A DNA stretch of 64,000 nucleotides. It comes from Nocardioides marmoribigeumensis (GTDB lineage Bacteria > Actinomycetota > Actinomycetes > Propionibacteriales > Nocardioidaceae). This document shows, piece by piece, positions 16,793 to 25,759 of this stretch. The first letter of the stretch is position 1, and every line of letters begins with the position of its first letter. The translations under genes were made by a program, and so were the position numbers. The notes beneath the pieces are model-generated. The model saw nothing but the letters and a program-made list of their open reading frames with translations, did not search any database and was not told the DNA's origin. Where the stretch lies: the NCBI RefSeq assembly GCF_031458325.1, contig NZ_JAVDYG010000001.1, positions 1,302,001 to 1,366,000 of the forward strand. Direction: 5' to 3'.

Positions 16793-18478
16793 TCACTTCT
16801 TGCGGGCCGAGGTCCTGCGGTCCGACGGCTTGGTGACCGGGAGGCCCGCCTCGAGCTGCTCGGCGCGGCGGGCGTAGCCCAGCGCGGCGAGGGCGTCGGC
16901 GAGGTGCTCCGCGGACGGCTCGGTGGCCATCGCGTCGACCCGCAGGCCGTGCTCCTCGGCGGTCTTGGCCGTCTGGGGACCGATCACCGCGATCACCGTC
17001 GACGGGTGGGGCTTGCCGGCGATGCCGACCAGGTTGCGCACCGTCGAGGACGAGGTGAACACGACCGCGTCGAACTTGCCGGACTTGATCGCCTCGCGCA
17101 CCGGCGCCGGCGGCGGGGCGGCCCGGACCGTGCGGTAGGCCGTCACGTCGTCGACCTCCCAGCCGAGCTCGACCAGGCCGGCGGCGAGGGTCTCGGTGGC
17201 GATGTCGGCGCGGGGCAGGAAGACCCGGTCGATCATGTCGAGCTGCTCGTCGTAGGCCGGCCAGTCCTCGAGCATGCCGCGGGCGGACTGCTCGCCGGTG
17301 GGCACGAGGTCGGCGCGCAGGCCCCAGTCGGCCAGGGTGGCGGCGGTCTTGTCGCCGACCGCGGCGACCGAGAGCCCGGAGAAGGCCCGGGCGTCGAGGC
17401 CGTACTCGTCGAACTTCTCGCGGACCGCGCGCACGGCGTTGGCCGAGGTGAACGCGACCCACTTGTAGCGGCCCTCGACGAGGCCGCGGATCGCCTTGTC
17501 CATCTGCTGCGGGTTGCGCGGCGGCTCGACGGAGATCGTCGGGACCTCCTCGGGCGTCGCGCCGTAGGAGCGCAGGCGCTCCGAGAGCGACCCTGCCTGC
17601 TCCTTGGTGCGCGGCACCAGGACGCGCCAGCCGAACAGGGGCTTGGTCTCGAACCACGACAGCGCCTCGCGCATGGCCACCACCTCACCGACGACGGTGA
17701 TCGCAGGCTCGCACAGCTGCGCGGCCTCCGCCTCCGCGGCGATCTCGCCGAGCGTCGAGACCAGGGTGGTCTGCTCGGTGGAGGTGCCGGTGCAGGTGAT
17801 CGCGACCGGGGTGTCCGCGGAGCGGCCGGCCTCGACCAGGCAGGTGGCGATCTTGTCGATGCCCTCCAGGGCGTGCAGCAGGACGAGCGTCTTGTCGTCG
17901 GCGTACCACTCCCAGTCGATCTTGGACGAGGCGCACGAGACGACCGCGAGCTCCTGGGCGGAGCGCGTGGTCAGCGGGATGCCGGCGTACGTCGGGACGG
18001 CGAGCGCGGCGGAGACGCCCGGCACGATCTCGAAGGAGAGGCCGGCCTTGACGCAGCCCTGGGCCTCCTCGGGACCGGCGGCGTAGACGAACGGGTCGCC
18101 CTCGAGCAGCCGGACCACGCGGCGACCGGTCTTGGCGTGGCGGACCACGACCTTGGTCCGGGCCGAGGGCGGCAGCGAGTGGCCGTCCGGGCCGAAGCCG
18201 ACCTCGACGACCTCGGGGGCGCCGGGGGCCGGCACCTCGTTGTCGCTGCCGTCCGCGGCCGGGACGGTCAGCGACGGGAGCCCGAGGACCGCGCGGACGA
18301 GCTCGCGCTGGCGGGGCGTCTCGGCCACGACGATGTCCGCCTGGCGGATGAGCGAGGCGGCGCGGACGGTCAGCAGGTCGGGGTCGCCGGGTCCCGTGCC
18401 GACGAACGCCACGTGGCCGGCCGGGAGGGCGGGCAGGGCGGAAGCGGTCTCACGGGTCTGCTTGGCGGTGTTGCTCAC
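16793..18478 (-). CDS. hemD: Fused uroporphyrinogen-III C-methyltransferase / uroporphyrinogen-III synthase (CobA-HemD)
   Basis: A 561-residue two-domain protein. The N-terminal half (about 20-275) is a tetrapyrrole methylase with the SAM-binding loop VGTGPGDPDLLTVRA, RLLEGDPFVYAAG and a late TSTEQTTLVSTL segment; it makes precorrin-2/siroheme precursors. The C-terminal half (about 290-540) is HemD, which closes hydroxymethylbilane to uroporphyrinogen III (FTSANAVRAV, AAVGDKTAATL, FTSSSTVRNLVG). Fusion of these is usual in actinobacteria. The GTG at 18478 has AGAAGG nine bases upstream. It follows hemC by 56 bases in rex-hemA-hemC-hemD. Confidence 0.93.
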   Translation of the reverse strand: MSNTAKQTRETASALPALPAGHVAFVGTGPGDPDLLTVRAASLIRQADIVVAETPRQRELVRAVLGLPSLTVPAADGSDNEVPAPGAPEVVEVGFGPDGHSLPPSARTKVVVRHAKTGRRVVRLLEGDPFVYAAGPEEAQGCVKAGLSFEIVPGVSAALAVPTYAGIPLTTRSAQELAVVSCASSKIDWEWYADDKTLVLLHALEGIDKIATCLVEAGRSADTPVAITCTGTSTEQTTLVSTLGEIAAEAEAAQLCEPAITVVGEVVAMREALSWFETKPLFGWRVLVPRTKEQAGSLSERLRSYGATPEEVPTISVEPPRNPQQMDKAIRGLVEGRYKWVAFTSANAVRAVREKFDEYGLDARAFSGLSVAAVGDKTAATLADWGLRADLVPTGEQSARGMLEDWPAYDEQLDMIDRVFLPRADIATETLAAGLVELGWEVDDVTAYRTVRAAPPPAPVREAIKSGKFDAVVFTSSSTVRNLVGIAGKPHPSTVIAVIGPQTAKTAEEHGLRVDAMATEPSAEHLADALAALGYARRAEQLEAGLPVTKPSDRRTSARKK

Positions 18479-18534
18479 GGTGTGTGCCTTCTGGTGCCTG
18501 GTGTGTGTGCGTTCGTGCGGGGGCGGGACTGGGG

Positions 18535-19482
18535 TCAGGGTTCGTGCTCCGGTGTCGCCGAGGGCGGCGGCATCAGCTCCGCGGCCCCGTCCTCGAGCAT
18601 CTGCCGGGCCAGGTCGTGGCCCAGCTGCGCGGCGGCGGAGACCGGGCCGCTGGCGGACTGCCGGACGGTGAGCGCCCCGTCGAGCGAGAGCACCACGGCC
18701 CGCAGCCACAGCTCCTCGCCGTCCTCGCCCTCGACCACCTCGGCCAGGGCTCCGACGGGGGCGCTGCAGCCCGCCTCGAGGGTGGACAGCAGGCTCCGCT
18801 CGGCGGTCACGGCCGCGCGGGTGGCGGGGTCGTCCAGCGCGGCGCCGACCGCGGCGCACGTCTCGGGGTCGGCGGTGCGGCACTCGACGGCCAGCGCGCC
18901 CTGGCCGGGGGCGGGGAGCATCTGGAGCGGGTCGAGGCTCTCGGTGACCGCCTCGAGGCGGCCGATGCGCGCCAGTCCGGCCCGGGCCAGGACGACGGCG
19001 TCGAGGTGGCCGTCGGTGACCTTGCGCAGGCGGGTGTCGACGTTGCCCCGGATCGCCCGGACGTCGAGGCCGAGCCCGAGCGCGTGCAGCTGCGCGGCAC
19101 GGCGGGGCGACCCGGTGCCGATGCTGCTGCCGACGGGCAGCTCGCCCAGGGTGAGCCCGTCCCGGGCCGACACGGCGTCGCGCGGGTCCTCACGGGGGGG
19201 TACGGCGACCAGGGAGATCCCCTCGGCCGGCGCCGTCGGCAGGTCCTTGAGCGAGTGGACGGCGACGTCCACCCGGCCCTCGAGCAGCGCCTGGCGCAGC
19301 GCGCCGACGAAGACGCCGACCCCGCCGAACGAGGCGAGCGGGGCGCGGTTGACGTCGCCCTCGGTGGTCACGTCGACGAGCTCGACCTCACGGCCGAGCC
19401 GTTCGCGGAGGAGGTCGGCGACCTGCCCGGACTGGGTCCGGGCGAGCAGGGAGGCGCGGGTGCCCACGCGCAGTGCGGTCAT
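18535..19482 (-). CDS. hemC: HemC, porphobilinogen deaminase
   Basis: Hydroxymethylbilane synthase. The 315-residue protein starts [18 protein letters not shown], has the catalytic aspartate in HSLKDLP (D80), the substrate-binding arginines in [12 protein letters not shown] and [11 protein letters not shown], and Cys239 in [10 protein letters not shown], which holds the dipyrromethane cofactor. The ATG overlaps the hemA stop (ATGA). The C-terminus has a proline-rich extension without obvious function. Confidence 0.95.
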   Translation of the reverse strand: MTALRVGTRASLLARTQSGQVADLLRERLGREVELVDVTTEGDVNRAPLASFGGVGVFVGALRQALLEGRVDVAVHSLKDLPTAPAEGISLVAVPPREDPRDAVSARDGLTLGELPVGSSIGTGSPRRAAQLHALGLGLDVRAIRGNVDTRLRKVTDGHLDAVVLARAGLARIGRLEAVTESLDPLQMLPAPGQGALAVECRTADPETCAAVGAALDDPATRAAVTAERSLLSTLEAGCSAPVGALAEVVEGEDGEELWLRAVVLSLDGALTVRQSASGPVSAAAQLGHDLARQMLEDGAAELMPPPSATPEHEP

Positions 19483-20822
19483 GACAGGCCCCCCTCGGGA
19501 TCGGTCTCGGCGGCTCGGGCCGCCTCGGCGGACGTGACGGCCTCCACGGCCTGGGGGTCGAGCGCGAACAGCTCGGCCAGGGCCTCGGCGTAGGACACGA
19601 CCCCGGCGCGGCTGGCCAGCTCCTTGACCCGCACGGTCGGCTGGTGCAGCAGCTTCTGGGCGACCCGGCGCAGGGCCTGCTCGACCTCGGTGCGCACGAC
19701 CGGGTCCAGACCCGAGAGCCGGCCGTCGAGACGGGTCAGCTCGGCGTCGACCACGTCGGTGGCCATCGAGCGCAGGGCGACCACGGTCGGGGTCACCGAC
19801 GCCACGCGACGGGCGTCGAGGAAGGCCCGGATCTCCTCGGAGACGATGCGGCGCACGCCGATCACGTCGACCATCCCGGCCCCCGCCTCGGTGTCGTCAC
19901 CGAGCTCCTCGGCCAGCCGGCGCAGCCCGATCAGCCGCACCCCGGGCAGGTCGCCCACCGCGGGGTCGACGTCGTGGGGCAGCGCGAGGTCGACCACTGC
20001 CCGGCGTACGCCGTCGGAGGCTCGCCAGGCCTGCTCGAGCACGGAGGCGTCGATGACGGTGCCGACGGCTCCGGTGCAGGACAGCAGGAGGTCGGCCTGC
20101 GCGACCTCGGCCGCGAGCGCCGAGACCGGCGCCGAACGCGCGCCGTGGGCAGCGGCGAGCCGGGCGCCCTTGTCCTCGGTGCGGTTGAGCACGACGACGT
20201 CACGCACGCCGGCGCGAATGAGGGTCGCGACGGCCAGGCCGGCCATCGAGCCTGCCCCCACGACGACGGCGCGGCGGCCCTCGAGGCCGCCCAGCCACTC
20301 CCCTGCGCGGTCCAGCGAGACCGAGACCAGGGACGGGGCCGCGTGGTCGATGTCGGTCTCGGTGTGGGTGCGCTTGGCCACGCGCAGCGCCTGCTGGAAC
20401 GCCGCGTTGAGCGCCGGGCCGACGGTGCCGAGCTCCTGGCCGAGCCGGAGGGACTCGCGCGCCTGGGAGAGGATCTGGCCCTCGCCCACGACCATGGAGT
20501 CCAGCCCGGCCGCGACGTGGAACAGGTGCGAGACCGCACCGTCGTCGTAGTGCACGTAGAGGTGCGGCACGACCTCGTCGGTGGCCTCGCCGGACAGGTC
20601 GCACAGCGCCTGGCAGATCGCCTCCACGCTGCCGTGGAAGCGGTCGACCTCGGTGTAGATCTCGACCCGGTTGCAGGTCGCCAGCACGGTGCTCTCGCGC
20701 ACGTGGTCGACGGTCTGCACGGCCTGGACGAGCTTCTCGACCTGGTCACCGTCGAGCGCGAGCCGCTCCAGCAGCTCGACCGGCGCGGAGTGGTGGGACA
20801 CACCCACGACGAGGATGCTCAT
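19479..20822 (-). CDS. hemA: HemA, glutamyl-tRNA reductase
   Basis: First enzyme of C5 tetrapyrrole synthesis, reducing glutamyl-tRNA to glutamate-1-semialdehyde. In 447 residues the order is: N-terminal catalytic domain with the nucleophile Cys50 in ATCNRVEIY, the conserved [15 protein letters not shown], an NADPH domain with [13 protein letters not shown], and a C-terminal helical dimerisation arm. The ATG follows GAGGGGGG and lies ten bases after the rex stop. Cotranscription with rex links heme synthesis to the NADH/NAD ratio. Confidence 0.95.
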   Translation of the reverse strand: MSILVVGVSHHSAPVELLERLALDGDQVEKLVQAVQTVDHVRESTVLATCNRVEIYTEVDRFHGSVEAICQALCDLSGEATDEVVPHLYVHYDDGAVSHLFHVAAGLDSMVVGEGQILSQARESLRLGQELGTVGPALNAAFQQALRVAKRTHTETDIDHAAPSLVSVSLDRAGEWLGGLEGRRAVVVGAGSMAGLAVATLIRAGVRDVVVLNRTEDKGARLAAAHGARSAPVSALAAEVAQADLLLSCTGAVGTVIDASVLEQAWRASDGVRRAVVDLALPHDVDPAVGDLPGVRLIGLRRLAEELGDDTEAGAGMVDVIGVRRIVSEEIRAFLDARRVASVTPTVVALRSMATDVVDAELTRLDGRLSGLDPVVRTEVEQALRRVAQKLLHQPTVRVKELASRAGVVSYAEALAELFALDPQAVEAVTSAEAARAAETDPEGGLS

Positions 20823-20832
20823 GCCGCCCCCC

Positions 20833-21543
20833 TCATGCCCCGACCGCCTTGCGCTGCTCGTGGTAGGCGAGGATCTGCAGCTCGATGGACAGGTCGACCT
20901 TGCGGACGTCGACGCCGTCGGGCACCGAGAGCACGACCGGGGCGAAGTTGAGGATGCTGGTGACGCCGGCCGCCACGAGCCGGTCGCAGACCGGCTGTGC
21001 GGCCGAGGCGGGCGTGGCGATGACGCCGATCGCCACCGACTCGGCGGCGACGACCTCCTCCAGCCGGTCGAGGGGGACGACGGCCAGGTCGCCCACGCTC
21101 TCCGACCACCGGTCGGGGTCGCTGTCGAGCAGGGCCACGATGCGGAAGCCGCGCGAGGTGAATCCGGCGTAGTTGGCCAGCGCGTGACCCAGGTTGCCGA
21201 TGCCCACGATGACGACGGCGAGGTCCTGGGTGACCCCGATCTCACGGGCGATCTGGTAGCGGAGGTACTCCACGTCGTAGCCGACCCCGCGGGTGCCGTA
21301 GGAACCGAGGTAGGACAGGTCCTTGCGGAGCTTGGCGCTGTTGACGCCCGCCGCGCCGGCGAGCTCCTCGCTCGAGCAGGTCGCGATGCCGCGCTCGGCG
21401 AGGGCGACCAGGGCGCGCAGGTAGACCGGGAGCCGGGCGACCGTGGCCTCGGGGATGCCGCGCGCCGGGTGGGCCGGACGACCGGGGGCGACGGCACGCG
21501 CTGCGTGCTCGACCCCGGTGCTGCGGTCGCGGGTGGCGCTCAC
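20833..21543 (-). CDS. rex: Rex, redox-sensing transcriptional repressor
   Basis: NADH/NAD-sensing repressor. The 236-residue product has an N-terminal winged helix (about 30-90, including GVNSAKLRKDLSYLGSYGTR) and a Rossmann domain with VIVGIGNLGHALANY (glycines at about 114-119). The GTG start has AGGAGG just upstream; an in-frame stretch further upstream is non-coding. It is the first gene of rex-hemA-hemC-hemD, as in Streptomyces. A partial Rex operator overlaps the -35 region of its own promoter, so autoregulation and control of hemACD are likely. Confidence 0.94.
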   Translation of the reverse strand: MSATRDRSTGVEHAARAVAPGRPAHPARGIPEATVARLPVYLRALVALAERGIATCSSEELAGAAGVNSAKLRKDLSYLGSYGTRGVGYDVEYLRYQIAREIGVTQDLAVVIVGIGNLGHALANYAGFTSRGFRIVALLDSDPDRWSESVGDLAVVPLDRLEEVVAAESVAIGVIATPASAAQPVCDRLVAAGVTSILNFAPVVLSVPDGVDVRKVDLSIELQILAYHEQRKAVGA

Positions 21544-21663
21544 GGTCCTCCTGCAGCGACGTCCGGTGCGCAGCCCGAACGACGGCTCGCTGACAGCTCG
21601 CTGGTGACTGGGTGGGGCCGGGGACGGGCGCCCGGTGCTGGGGCGCGGGATCGGCCGACAGCC

Positions 21664-21693
21664 ACTGTAGGAGTTTGTGAACGTGAGAACAAA
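21664..21693 (-). promoter_or_regulatory. rex-hemACD promoter with overlapping Rex operator
   Basis: On the minus strand TTGTTC, a 17-base spacer and TACAGT (21664-21669) form a promoter. The stretch TTGTGAACGTGAGAACAA (21675-21692, plus strand) covers the -35 and spacer. Its left half equals the known Rex half-site TTGTGAA; the right half keeps only ACAA. Confidence 0.6.
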
Positions 21694-21708
21694 ACGAGCA
21701 TCGGCCCG

Positions 21709-21724
21709 GGTGACCGGGGTCACA
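21709..21724. promoter_or_regulatory. CRP/FNR-like palindrome upstream of the rex promoter
   Basis: On the minus strand TGTGA-CCCCGG-TCACC; the core GTGACC-GG-GGTCAC is a perfect palindrome. It fits TGTGA-N6-TCACA with one mismatch and lies about 15 bases upstream of the -35 element, an activator position. Confidence 0.4.
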
Positions 21725-21747
21725 CGGGGCGGCCGGGTTCGCGGGGC

Positions 21748-21996
21748 TCAGCGCGTCAGGGCGCGCCGCAGGCGGTCCTCGGAGACCCAGTGGACCTCGA
21801 GCTGCTCGCCGTCGACGAACGTCACCGGGATCTCGATCTGGAAGCGGCGCAGCAGGTCGTCGGAGGTGGTGATGTCGACCTCCTCGTAGGACTCGCCGAG
21901 GTCGGCGCACACGCGCTCGACGACCACCCGGGCGTCGTCGCACAGGTGGCAACCGGGACGGGAGTAGAGCGTGACCCGCGCGCTCCGGTCGCTCAC
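21748..21996 (-). CDS. Glutaredoxin-family protein
   Basis: An 82-residue protein with the glutaredoxin/DUF836 fold and redox motif RPGCHLCDD (Cys16 and Cys19), followed by a typical EIPVTFVDG cis-proline segment. The GTG overlaps the stop of the upstream AMP-binding ligase (GTGA). It sits just upstream of rex-hemA, as Rv0508 sits before hemA in M. tuberculosis as I recall. The target is not known; a mycoredoxin-like role is possible. Confidence 0.85.
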   Translation of the reverse strand: MSDRSARVTLYSRPGCHLCDDARVVVERVCADLGESYEEVDITTSDDLLRRFQIEIPVTFVDGEQLEVHWVSEDRLRRALTR

Positions 21997-23597
21997 TCGA
22001 TCAGCCCGAGCCGCTCGCGGCGGAGGGTCGCGCGCAGGCGCCCCTTGGCGACCTTGCCGGTGACGGTGCGCGGCAGCGCCTCCACGACCTCGACCCGGGT
22101 CGGCTGCTTGAAGCGGGCCAGGCGCCGGGCGCACGCCTCCTCGACGGCGGCCCGCACCTGGTCGGGGTCGGCGGCCGGGTCGACGGGCCGGACGTAGGCG
22201 ACGACGGCCTCGCCGGTGCGCTCGTCGGGCACCCCGACGACGGCGACCTCACGGACGCCCTCGACCTCCTCGATCACGTCCTCGACCTCGCTGGGGTAGA
22301 CGTTGAACCCCGAGACGATGACCAGCTCCTTGAGCCGGTCGACCAGGAAGAGGTCGCCGTCACCGTCGAGGAAGCCGACGTCGCCGGTCGCGAGCCAGCC
22401 CTCCACGGGCGCCTCGGCACGGTCGGGCCAGTAGCCGCTGAACAGGTTGTCGCCCGACACCCAGATCTCGCCGGGGTCCTCCCCCTCGGGCGCGCGGCCG
22501 GTCTCGTCGACCAGCCGCAGCGAGACCCCGGGGATCGCGACGCCGACGGACCCGCGCTTGACCCGGGGGCTCCCGATCGTCGAGGTCACGACCGGAGCGG
22601 CCTCGGTCAGGCCGTAGCCCTGGTGCACCGCGACGCCCGTGCGGTCGACGAACTCCTCGACCAGCTCGGGCGCGAGCGGGGCGGAGCCGGAGAGCAGCAT
22701 CCGGACACCGGAGAGGCGTGCGCGCAGGTCCTCCACGGTGCGCCAGTAGGCCAGCACCGCGGGCGCGATCGGCACGATCGTCACGCCGTGCCGCTGCACC
22801 TGCTCGAGCGAGCGCTCGGCGTCGAAGCCGTCGACCACGACGAGCCGGGCCGCCTGGCGCACGACCGCGCCGAGGACCGCGTTGAGGCCGTAGACGTGGA
22901 ACAGCGGCAGGACGCCGTAGAGCACGTCGTCGGGGCCCACCATGGCCGGCTCGATCCGCGCGACCTGCTCGACGTTGGCCAGCAGCGCGCGGTGGGTCAG
23001 CATCGCCGCGCGGGGCCGGCCCGAGGCCCCGGAGGTGTAGAGCAGCACGGCCAGCGCCTCGGGGTCGACCGACTCGGGCAGGACGGTCGGCTCGCCGGAC
23101 TCCAGGTCGGCGTAGGCCGCCTCGCCCTCGCGCACCGGCACGTCGAGGACGAGCAGGCGGGGCGCGGCCCGCAGGGTGCTGGTCGGGGGTCGCTCGGGCG
23201 AGGCCGCGAGGGCCTCCTGCACGCCGGAGACCACCGAGCGGCCGGACTCGGCGGTGGAGGCGTCGACGACCAGCAGCCGGGCGCCGCTGTCCGAGACCAC
23301 CCGGAGCAGCTCACCGGTGGCCGAGCGCGGGTTGACGGGTACGGCGACCAGGCGCGCGCGCAGCACCGCGAAGTAGAGCGCCACGAACTCGACCCGGTTG
23401 GCCGTGGCGAGGGCGACCCGGTTGCCGGCGACCAGCCCGAGACGCTCGAGCCCCGAGGCCAGCCGGGAGGCCAGGTCGTCGAGCTCGCGCCAGGTGAGCG
23501 AGACCTCGCGGTCAGGACCCTCCACGCCGACCAGGGCGACCGTGTCCGGGCTCGTCGCGCTCGCACGCGAGAGCAGGTCGGCCAGGTTGGCGGTCAC
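21993..23597 (-). CDS. AMP-binding long-chain acyl-CoA ligase-like enzyme
   Basis: A 534-residue ANL-superfamily ligase. Motifs in order: YTSGASGRPRAAMLTH (P-loop; Arg replaces the usual Lys after Pro), GYGLTEAAPV, the hinge region WLATGDVGFLDGDGDLFLVDR, and the C-terminal lysine in PRTVTGKVAKG. It would activate a carboxylic acid, probably a fatty acid, to acyl-AMP and then acyl-CoA. The substrate cannot be told. The GTG start has no clear ribosome binding site. It is cotranscribed with the glutaredoxin gene and divergent from the HAD phosphatase. Confidence 0.85.
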   Translation of the reverse strand: MTANLADLLSRASATSPDTVALVGVEGPDREVSLTWRELDDLASRLASGLERLGLVAGNRVALATANRVEFVALYFAVLRARLVAVPVNPRSATGELLRVVSDSGARLLVVDASTAESGRSVVSGVQEALAASPERPPTSTLRAAPRLLVLDVPVREGEAAYADLESGEPTVLPESVDPEALAVLLYTSGASGRPRAAMLTHRALLANVEQVARIEPAMVGPDDVLYGVLPLFHVYGLNAVLGAVVRQAARLVVVDGFDAERSLEQVQRHGVTIVPIAPAVLAYWRTVEDLRARLSGVRMLLSGSAPLAPELVEEFVDRTGVAVHQGYGLTEAAPVVTSTIGSPRVKRGSVGVAIPGVSLRLVDETGRAPEGEDPGEIWVSGDNLFSGYWPDRAEAPVEGWLATGDVGFLDGDGDLFLVDRLKELVIVSGFNVYPSEVEDVIEEVEGVREVAVVGVPDERTGEAVVAYVRPVDPAADPDQVRAAVEEACARRLARFKQPTRVEVVEALPRTVTGKVAKGRLRATLRRERLGLIE

Positions 23598-23662
23598 GTC
23601 GGCGAGTCTTGCACACCGCCTCGGGCCGGCTTCACCCCTCCGCAGCGGCTCGGGGCCACCAC

Positions 23663-23668
23663 TAGTCT
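23663..23668 (+). promoter_or_regulatory. -10 box of leaderless HAD phosphatase gene
   Basis: TAGTCT ends six bases before the GTG at 23675, giving a leaderless start. Confidence 0.5.
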
Positions 23669-23674
23669 GGGCGC

Positions 23675-24634
23675 GTGAGCGCGGAGAACGGCAGCGGACC
23701 CCCGGCCCAGGGCCGGCCGTCGCTGACCTCGGGGACGCCTCGCCGGGCCCGCACCACGCCCCGCCGCGACCTCAAGGTGCGCTCCAAGCTCGCCGGCGAG
23801 GCCTCGAGCGCCGCCCGCGAGGTCGAGTCCTCCCTCGAGGCGCCCGCCGACCCGACCGCGGCGGCGTTCTTCGACGTCGACAACACGATCATCCAGGGCG
23901 CCTCGATCTTCCACCTGGCGCGCGGGCTCCACCGGCGCCAGTTCTTCACCACCCGCGACATCCTGGGTGCGGCCTGGAAGCAGGCCTACTTCCGCGTCGT
24001 GGGCGTCGAGGACCCCGAGCACGTCGCCGAGGCCCGCAGCTCGGCCCTGGCCTTCATCAAGGGCCACCGGGTCGAGGAGCTGGTCGCGATCGGCGAGGAG
24101 ATCTTCGACGAGACCATGGCCGAGCGGATCTGGCCCGGCACGCGCGCCCTGGCCCAGATGCACCTCGACCAGGGCCAGCGGGTGTGGCTGGTGACCGCCG
24201 CTCCGGTCGAGATCGCCACGACCATCGCCGGGCGGCTGGGGCTCACCGGCGCCCTGGGCACCGTGGCCGAGCACGTCGACGGGGTCTACACCGGCGCCCT
24301 GGTGGGCGACCTCCTCCACGGGCCCGCCAAGGCCGAGGCCGTGCTGGGGCTCGCGGAGGCCGAGGGGCTCGACCTGGACCGCTGTGCGGCGTACTCCGAC
24401 TCCTACAACGACGTCCCGATGCTGAGCCTGGTCGGCGACCCGTGCGTGATCAACCCCGACGCCAAGCTGCGCGACCACGCGCGCGAGCAGGGCTGGCGCA
24501 TCCGGGACTACCGGACCGGCCGCAAGGCCGCCCGCGTCGGCCTGTTCGGCGCGGCGGTGACCGGCGCGGTGACCGGCACCGTGGCCGCCGGACTGGCGCT
24601 GCGGCGCCGCCAGAGCGGCCTCGGCCCCTTCTGA
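23675..24634 (+). CDS. HAD-IB family hydrolase (SerB1-like)
   Basis: A 319-residue HAD phosphatase. Motif I is FFDVDNTII with D67 and D69, motif II is the Thr in VWLVTAAP, and motif IV is [12 protein letters not shown]. It is typed as HAD-IB, the group with SerB-like and 1-acylglycerol-3-phosphate phosphatase members. A basic N-terminal extension (about 1-60) and a C-terminal hydrophobic segment ([17 protein letters not shown]) suggest membrane attachment. Synteny with Rv0505c (serB1) suggests the same ortholog group. Whether the substrate is phosphoserine or a lipid phosphate is open; the membrane anchor and nearby acyltransferase favour a lipid. Confidence 0.85.
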   Translation: MSAENGSGPPAQGRPSLTSGTPRRARTTPRRDLKVRSKLAGEASSAAREVESSLEAPADPTAAAFFDVDNTIIQGASIFHLARGLHRRQFFTTRDILGAAWKQAYFRVVGVEDPEHVAEARSSALAFIKGHRVEELVAIGEEIFDETMAERIWPGTRALAQMHLDQGQRVWLVTAAPVEIATTIAGRLGLTGALGTVAEHVDGVYTGALVGDLLHGPAKAEAVLGLAEAEGLDLDRCAAYSDSYNDVPMLSLVGDPCVINPDAKLRDHAREQGWRIRDYRTGRKAARVGLFGAAVTGAVTGTVAAGLALRRRQSGLGPF

Positions 24635-24804
24635 GCGGTCCCGACGGACGGGGCGGTCGGGCCCGTAACTTTGCCGAGACCGGGTGTCCACGTGGTCAAT
24701 TCGGTCTATCATTCCGGGACAGGTCGGGCACGGGGGCTGCGACTTCCACGCACTCCGCCCCTCGACCGGGAGATGGCTGGCTGGGGAGCCGGCAGGGGAG
24801 AGTC

Positions 24805-25611
24805 ATGGAGAAGCGTCGCTACGACCTCGCTGAGGGCATGGACGCGCTGCGCCGTGCCGTCGCCGAGGTGCTGCGCGCCGACCTCGCCGGCCTGGCCCCC
24901 CGTCTCGCCCCCGCAGGCGCGCCCCCGCTCGCCGCGCTCCCGGCCTCGCGCCGCTCGCCGTGGCTGCTGGCCGAGGCCGCCGCCCTGCACGAGGTCGCCC
25001 CCGACCCCGCCGGCGGGCCCGGCGACAGCCAGCACGCCGTGTCCTCGGTCGAGGACGAGGCCGAGGCCAGCCGGCTGATCGCCCTGGTCGAACTGGCCCG
25101 CGGAGGCGACACCGAGGCGTTCGGGCTGCTCTACGACCACTACCACCCGCAGGTCTACCGCTTCCTCTACTACCGCGTGGGCTCGCAGGCGCTGGCCGAG
25201 GACCTGACCTCCGACACCTTCTTCCGCGCGCTGCGGAGCATGAGCTCGTTCCGGTGGCAGGGCAAGGACTTCGGCGCGTGGCTGATGACGATCGCCCGCA
25301 ACCTGACCACCGACCACTACAAGTCGGGCCGCAACCGCCTCGAGATGACCACCGAGGACATGAGCCCGCACGACTCGGTGACCGACGGCCCGGAGACCGC
25401 GGTGCTGGCGTCGCTGACCAACGAGGCCCTGATGGAGGCGCTGCGGCAGCTGCCCAGCGAGCAGCAGGAGTGCCTGGTGATGCGGTTCCTCCAGGGCATG
25501 TCGATCGCCGAGACGGCCCAGGTGATGGGTCGCTCCGACGGCGCGATCAAGCAGCTGCAGCTCCGCGCGGTGCGCAACCTGGCCAAGCTGATGCCGGAGG
25601 GCCTGCGATGA
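24805..25611 (+). CDS. BldN-type ECF RNA polymerase sigma factor
   Basis: A 268-residue sigma factor with an unusual N-terminal extension of about 90 residues (EKRRYDLAEGMDALRRAVAE onward), as in Streptomyces BldN. Region 2 covers about 95-175 (FGLLYDHYHPQVYRFLYYRV, then DLTSDTFFRALRS) and region 4 about 215-265 (LPSEQQECLVMRFLQGMSIA, then MGRSDGAIKQLQLRAVRNL). The ATG follows AGGGGAG. The gene after it is an RsbN-like anti-sigma factor, which supports the BldN assignment. A perfect BldN-type promoter lies upstream of the transglycosylase at 14384. Nocardioides-like bacteria do not sporulate like Streptomyces, so the role here is open. Confidence 0.88.
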   Translation: MEKRRYDLAEGMDALRRAVAEVLRADLAGLAPRLAPAGAPPLAALPASRRSPWLLAEAAALHEVAPDPAGGPGDSQHAVSSVEDEAEASRLIALVELARGGDTEAFGLLYDHYHPQVYRFLYYRVGSQALAEDLTSDTFFRALRSMSSFRWQGKDFGAWLMTIARNLTTDHYKSGRNRLEMTTEDMSPHDSVTDGPETAVLASLTNEALMEALRQLPSEQQECLVMRFLQGMSIAETAQVMGRSDGAIKQLQLRAVRNLAKLMPEGLR

Positions 25612-25690
25612 CGATCCTCGGTCGAGACGTGAGCATGATTCGGATTCATGGGACTGAGGTCCTGATCTCGCACGGTTCCGTGGCGGACGG

Positions 25691-25719
25691 CGTAACCCCG
25701 GGGCCCACCGGCTCGTTGC
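25691..25719 (+). promoter_or_regulatory. BldN-like promoter CGTAAC-N17-CGTTGC before the anti-sigma gene
   Basis: CGTAAC (25691-25696) and CGTTGC (25714-25719), 17 bases apart, match the BldN-type consensus in 11 of 12 positions with one extra spacer base. Transcription would start about 34 bases before the ATG of the anti-sigma gene, giving negative feedback. Confidence 0.6.
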
Positions 25720-25759
25720 AGCCAGTGACGCACCCACCACGACAGACAGGATCCCTGCG

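Noticed and set aside
24664-24691. A BldN-type promoter for the sigma gene itself (CGTAAC at 24664)
   Set aside because: The -35 matches, but bases at 16-18 spacing (GTCCAC, TCCACG, CCACGT) do not resemble CGTTGA. TATCAT at about 24707 is a better -10.
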